Shown here piece after piece: positions 61,641-64,000 of a stretch of 64,000 nucleotides of DNA. The DNA is from Actinosynnema sp. ALI-1.44 (GTDB lineage Bacteria > Actinomycetota > Actinomycetes > Mycobacteriales > Pseudonocardiaceae): the NCBI RefSeq assembly GCF_001984155.1, contig NZ_MTQO01000047.1, positions 1 to 64,000 on the forward strand, written 5' to 3'. How positions within the stretch are numbered: position 1 is the first letter of the stretch; the number at the start of each line of letters is the position of its first letter. Below the pieces are notes generated by a model. That model saw nothing but the letters and a program-made list of their open reading frames with translations. It was not told where the DNA came from and ran no database searches. Made by a program: the position numbers and the translations under genes.

Positions 61641-61669
61641 GGTCCCTCTGCCCAGTGGACAGAGGGACC
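61641..61669. terminator. terminator after pepA
   Basis: GGTCCCTCTG/CAGAGGGACC, a perfect 10-bp stem with a 9-base loop, lies 17 bases past the pepA stop on the minus strand and just after the SDR remnant. Confidence 0.65.
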
Positions 61670-61685
61670 GTGTGCCTTGGGGTTG

Positions 61686-63164
61686 TCAGCCGTTCTCGGC
61701 GATGTCGGCCAGGACCGCCGCGATCGTGCGGACCGGTACGCCCGTGCCGCCGCGGGCGGTGTAGCCGAACGCACCGCCGCTGTTGTAGGCCGGGCCTGCC
61801 ACGTCGATGTGCGCCCACTCGAGGTCGGCCGGGACGAACTCCTTCAGGAAGTGGCCCGCCGCCAGCATTCCGCCCCAGCGGTGGCCGGTGACGTTCGCCA
61901 GGTCCGCGATCCGTGAGTCCAGGTCGCCACGCAGCTCGTCCGGCAGCGGCATCGCCCACGAGTTCTCGCCCACTGCCTGGCCGATGCGGGCCACGCGGTC
62001 GCGGAAGTCGTCGGACCCCATCACGCCCGCCGTGCGCTTGCCCAGCGCCACCAGCTGTGCGCCGGTCAGGGTCGCGGTCTCGATCAGGTAGTCCGGGTTG
62101 TCCTCGCCCGCGCGCACGATCGCGTCGGCGAGGATCAGCCTTCCTTCCGCGTCGGTGTTCAGCACTTCCACCGTCTTGCCGCCATACATCGTCAGCACGT
62201 CGCCGGGCCGGTAGGACGTTCCCGACGGCATGTTCTCCGCGATCGGCACGGTCGCGATCACCTCGAGCGGGTACTTCAGCTTCGCCGCGAGCACGACCGA
62301 CGCCACGACCGCCGCCGCGCCGGACATGTCGGAGGTCATCTCCTCCATGTTGGCCGGGGGCTTGAGCGAGATACCGCCCGTGTCGAACGTGATGCCCTTG
62401 CCGACCAGCGCGACCTTCTTCGACGCCTTCGGTCCCTTGTAGGACAGCCGCACGAGGCGCGGCAGCCGCGAGGAGCCGCTGCCCACGCCGAGGATGCCGC
62501 CGAAGCCGCCCCTGCGCAGCGCCTTCTCGTCGAGCACCTCGACCGTCAGGCCCGCCGCTTCGCCCAGTTTGGCCGCGCGGTCGGCGAAGGAGGCGGGGAA
62601 GAGGTCGTTGGGCGGGGTGTTGATCAGGTCACGGGCCGTCGACACCGCTTCCGCGATCGCCGTCGCGGCCTTCAGCGTCGCCTTGTTCTCCTTGGAGTTC
62701 TCCGCCGCGAAGTCGACACGGCCGACCGGGCCGTCGCCCGCGTCGGACTTGTACTCGGTGAAGGTGTACGCACCGAGCACGGTTCCTTCGACCGCTGCCT
62801 GCAAGTCCACCTGGGACAGCAGGTTGTGCGCGCGCTTCACACCCGACAGCGCACGGGCCGCCGCGCCCGCCGCACGACGGACCTGCTCCGAGGTCGGGTC
62901 CTGCTTGCCGAGGCCCACTGCCAGCACCACACCGGCCTTGAGCTTGCCGAGCGTCGGCAGCTTCACGACCTCTTCCGCCTTGCCGGTCGCACCGAGGCTG
63001 GTCAGCACGTCGACGAGCGAACCGTCGAACGCGGCGTCGACGGCATCGGCACCCGGTGCGAGGGTGAAGCCATCGCCGTCCTGCTGCACTGTCCCGACCA
63101 CCACGACGTCGGCGGTGATATCAGCGGCTGCTTGTTCGGACAGGGCTAGTTTGGGGGCGGTCAC
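61686..63164 (-). CDS. pepA: leucyl aminopeptidase (M17)
   Basis: A 492-aa M17 cytosol aminopeptidase that needs two divalent metals. The signature NTDAEGRL and the metal-binding VGKGITFDTGG are both intact in the C-terminal catalytic half; the N-terminal domain is of usual size. GTG at 63164 follows GAGGAG by six bases. In M. tuberculosis the counterpart (PepB, Rv2213) also lies near the E2 gene (Rv2215), so the neighbourhood is conserved. Confidence 0.95.
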   Translation of the reverse strand: MTAPKLALSEQAAADITADVVVVGTVQQDGDGFTLAPGADAVDAAFDGSLVDVLTSLGATGKAEEVVKLPTLGKLKAGVVLAVGLGKQDPTSEQVRRAAGAAARALSGVKRAHNLLSQVDLQAAVEGTVLGAYTFTEYKSDAGDGPVGRVDFAAENSKENKATLKAATAIAEAVSTARDLINTPPNDLFPASFADRAAKLGEAAGLTVEVLDEKALRRGGFGGILGVGSGSSRLPRLVRLSYKGPKASKKVALVGKGITFDTGGISLKPPANMEEMTSDMSGAAAVVASVVLAAKLKYPLEVIATVPIAENMPSGTSYRPGDVLTMYGGKTVEVLNTDAEGRLILADAIVRAGEDNPDYLIETATLTGAQLVALGKRTAGVMGSDDFRDRVARIGQAVGENSWAMPLPDELRGDLDSRIADLANVTGHRWGGMLAAGHFLKEFVPADLEWAHIDVAGPAYNSGGAFGYTARGGTGVPVRTIAAVLADIAENG

Positions 63165-63306
63165 GGGCTACTCCTCGTCGGGCTTGTTTAGTGACGCATG
63201 CTAACGACCACCGGCGGCCTTGTGACCCGCCAGGGTGATGGAGAAAACGAGTGAACCAAGTGGCCCGCTGTTCCGGTACACCGGCCCCGTCTGACACTGT
63301 GTCCAG

Positions 63307-64000
63307 GTGCAACGAGCCGTGTCGGACCGGCTGAGGGCCACCGCCGGGATCATCCCCGGCCTGTCGGGGATGCTCGGTGCCGGGCTGCTGGTCGCCGTCT
63401 CGCCCGCGGCAGCGGCTGCGGGTACCTGGCTGCTGGCCGGTGCCGTCGTCGCGTTCCTGGCTGCCCTGTGCAGCGCTTTCTCCACATCCGACCAGTCGCG
63501 CCGGTTCGTCGGCGTGGGCGGCGGCTACCTGTACAGCCGCCACCAGCTGGGGCTTCTGCCCGGCCGGATGGCCGGGAGTGCCGCGCTGGTCGGTCGCATC
63601 GTGGCCGGTGCCGCGATCGCGGGCACGTTCGGTGTGTACGTCGTACCGGAGCAGCCGGTCGTGGCGGCGATCGTGGTGAGTCTCGTCGCCGCTGTCGCCG
63701 ACGCGTTCGGGGTCCGCCCGTCCCGTGGCGTGGCCATCGCCGTAATGGTGATCACGCTCATCGGTATGGCGTTGTTCATAGCTGTGGCGTTCGCCATCGC
63801 GCCACCACCGCCGTTGCCGTTACCCGCCGATGTCGCGGGTGCGGACGACGCCAGTGGCCTGCTCGCCGCTGCCGGGGCGATGTTCTTCGGCTTCCTGGGG
63901 TTCGAGTACGTCACTTCCTCGTCCGAGCAGGAGTACTCGGCCCGTCAGTTGCACGTCGCCGTCCCGGTGATCATGGTCGGCACCCTCGCCGTCACCGTCG
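63307..64000 (+). CDS. APC-family amino-acid permease (partial, runs off the window)
   Basis: An open frame from GTG 63307 (or GTG 63319) to the window end, 231 codons with no stop and with an in-frame stop just upstream. It has at least five hydrophobic segments; the opening IIPGLSGMLGAGLLVAVSPA matches the first helix of amino acid-polyamine-organocation transporters, and AGAMFFGFLGFEYVTSSSEQ the conserved helix 6 region. Substrate unknown; the C-terminal half is missing from the window. Confidence 0.8.
   Translation, partial: MQRAVSDRLRATAGIIPGLSGMLGAGLLVAVSPAAAAAGTWLLAGAVVAFLAALCSAFSTSDQSRRFVGVGGGYLYSRHQLGLLPGRMAGSAALVGRIVAGAAIAGTFGVYVVPEQPVVAAIVVSLVAAVADAFGVRPSRGVAIAVMVITLIGMALFIAVAFAIAPPPPLPLPADVAGADDASGLLAAAGAMFFGFLGFEYVTSSSEQEYSARQLHVAVPVIMVGTLAVTV

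Overview
The window looks like chromosomal DNA from a high-GC actinobacterium of the Pseudonocardiaceae type. Support comes from the very high GC at third codon positions, many GTG and TTG starts, and actinobacterial markers: Lsr2, DUF3145 and DUF3052 proteins, homodimeric AceE, AhpE, an Eis-like acetyltransferase and an iniBAC-like dynamin locus. It opens at the tail of an rRNA operon (last bases of 23S, then 5S) and ends inside an amino-acid permease gene.

Region by region. 1-5.4 kb: 5S rRNA, a Tat-exported amidase, an alpha/beta hydrolase with an Asp nucleophile, Lsr2, and three little-known proteins. 5.4-12.1 kb: one tight minus-strand operon for nucleoside uptake and salvage (BMP lipoprotein, twin ATPase, two permeases, isochorismatase-fold hydrolase, PfkB kinase, nucleoside phosphorylase). 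12.1-17.0 kb: the fatty-acid operon fabD-fabH-acpP-fabF behind a PucR/FasR-type regulator. 17.5-19.5 kb: NDH-2 and a PnuC-like transporter. 19.5-24.3 kb: an accessory cluster with a CHAT protease gene divergent from a 48-aa ORF, a Shedu-like (DUF4263) nuclease and a four-helix membrane protein; it is followed by a tRNA-Val whose 3' end faces the cluster. 24.8-28.9 kb: ahpE, a DUF3052 gene and aceE. 28.9-31.7 kb: an MFS transporter and a secreted carboxypeptidase.

31.7-40.7 kb holds an iniBAC-like locus: a MalT/IniR-type LuxR regulator overlapping a membrane-anchored Hsp70-like gene, divergent from iniB-, iniA- and iniC-like genes (a repeat protein and two dynamin-like GTPases). 40.7-42.1 kb is a scar of two 5'-truncated gene remnants back to back. 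42.2-46.2 kb: Eis-like acetyltransferase, an NAD(P)-binding reductase, DedA and lipA. 46.4-55.1 kb: secreted peptidases (two tandem S33 enzymes and a large M14), then a TetR-controlled divergent unit with a four-site operator array, and a luciferase-like oxidoreductase. 55.1-64 kb: TIGR01777 epimerase, PAP2 phosphatase, lipB, lpd, the two-lipoyl E2 gene, an SDR remnant, leucyl aminopeptidase and the start of an APC permease.

Functional links: E1 (aceE), E2, E3 (lpd), lipA and lipB all lie in this window, giving a complete pyruvate dehydrogenase with its lipoylation enzymes. Gene order near fab/aceE/ahpE and lipB/E2/pepA recalls Mycobacterium tuberculosis, but with blocks rearranged and insertions between them. 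The most interesting parts are the CHAT/Shedu/membrane-protein cluster, the Hsp70-LuxR-iniBAC locus, and several repeat or hairpin elements that overlap genes or their translation starts.
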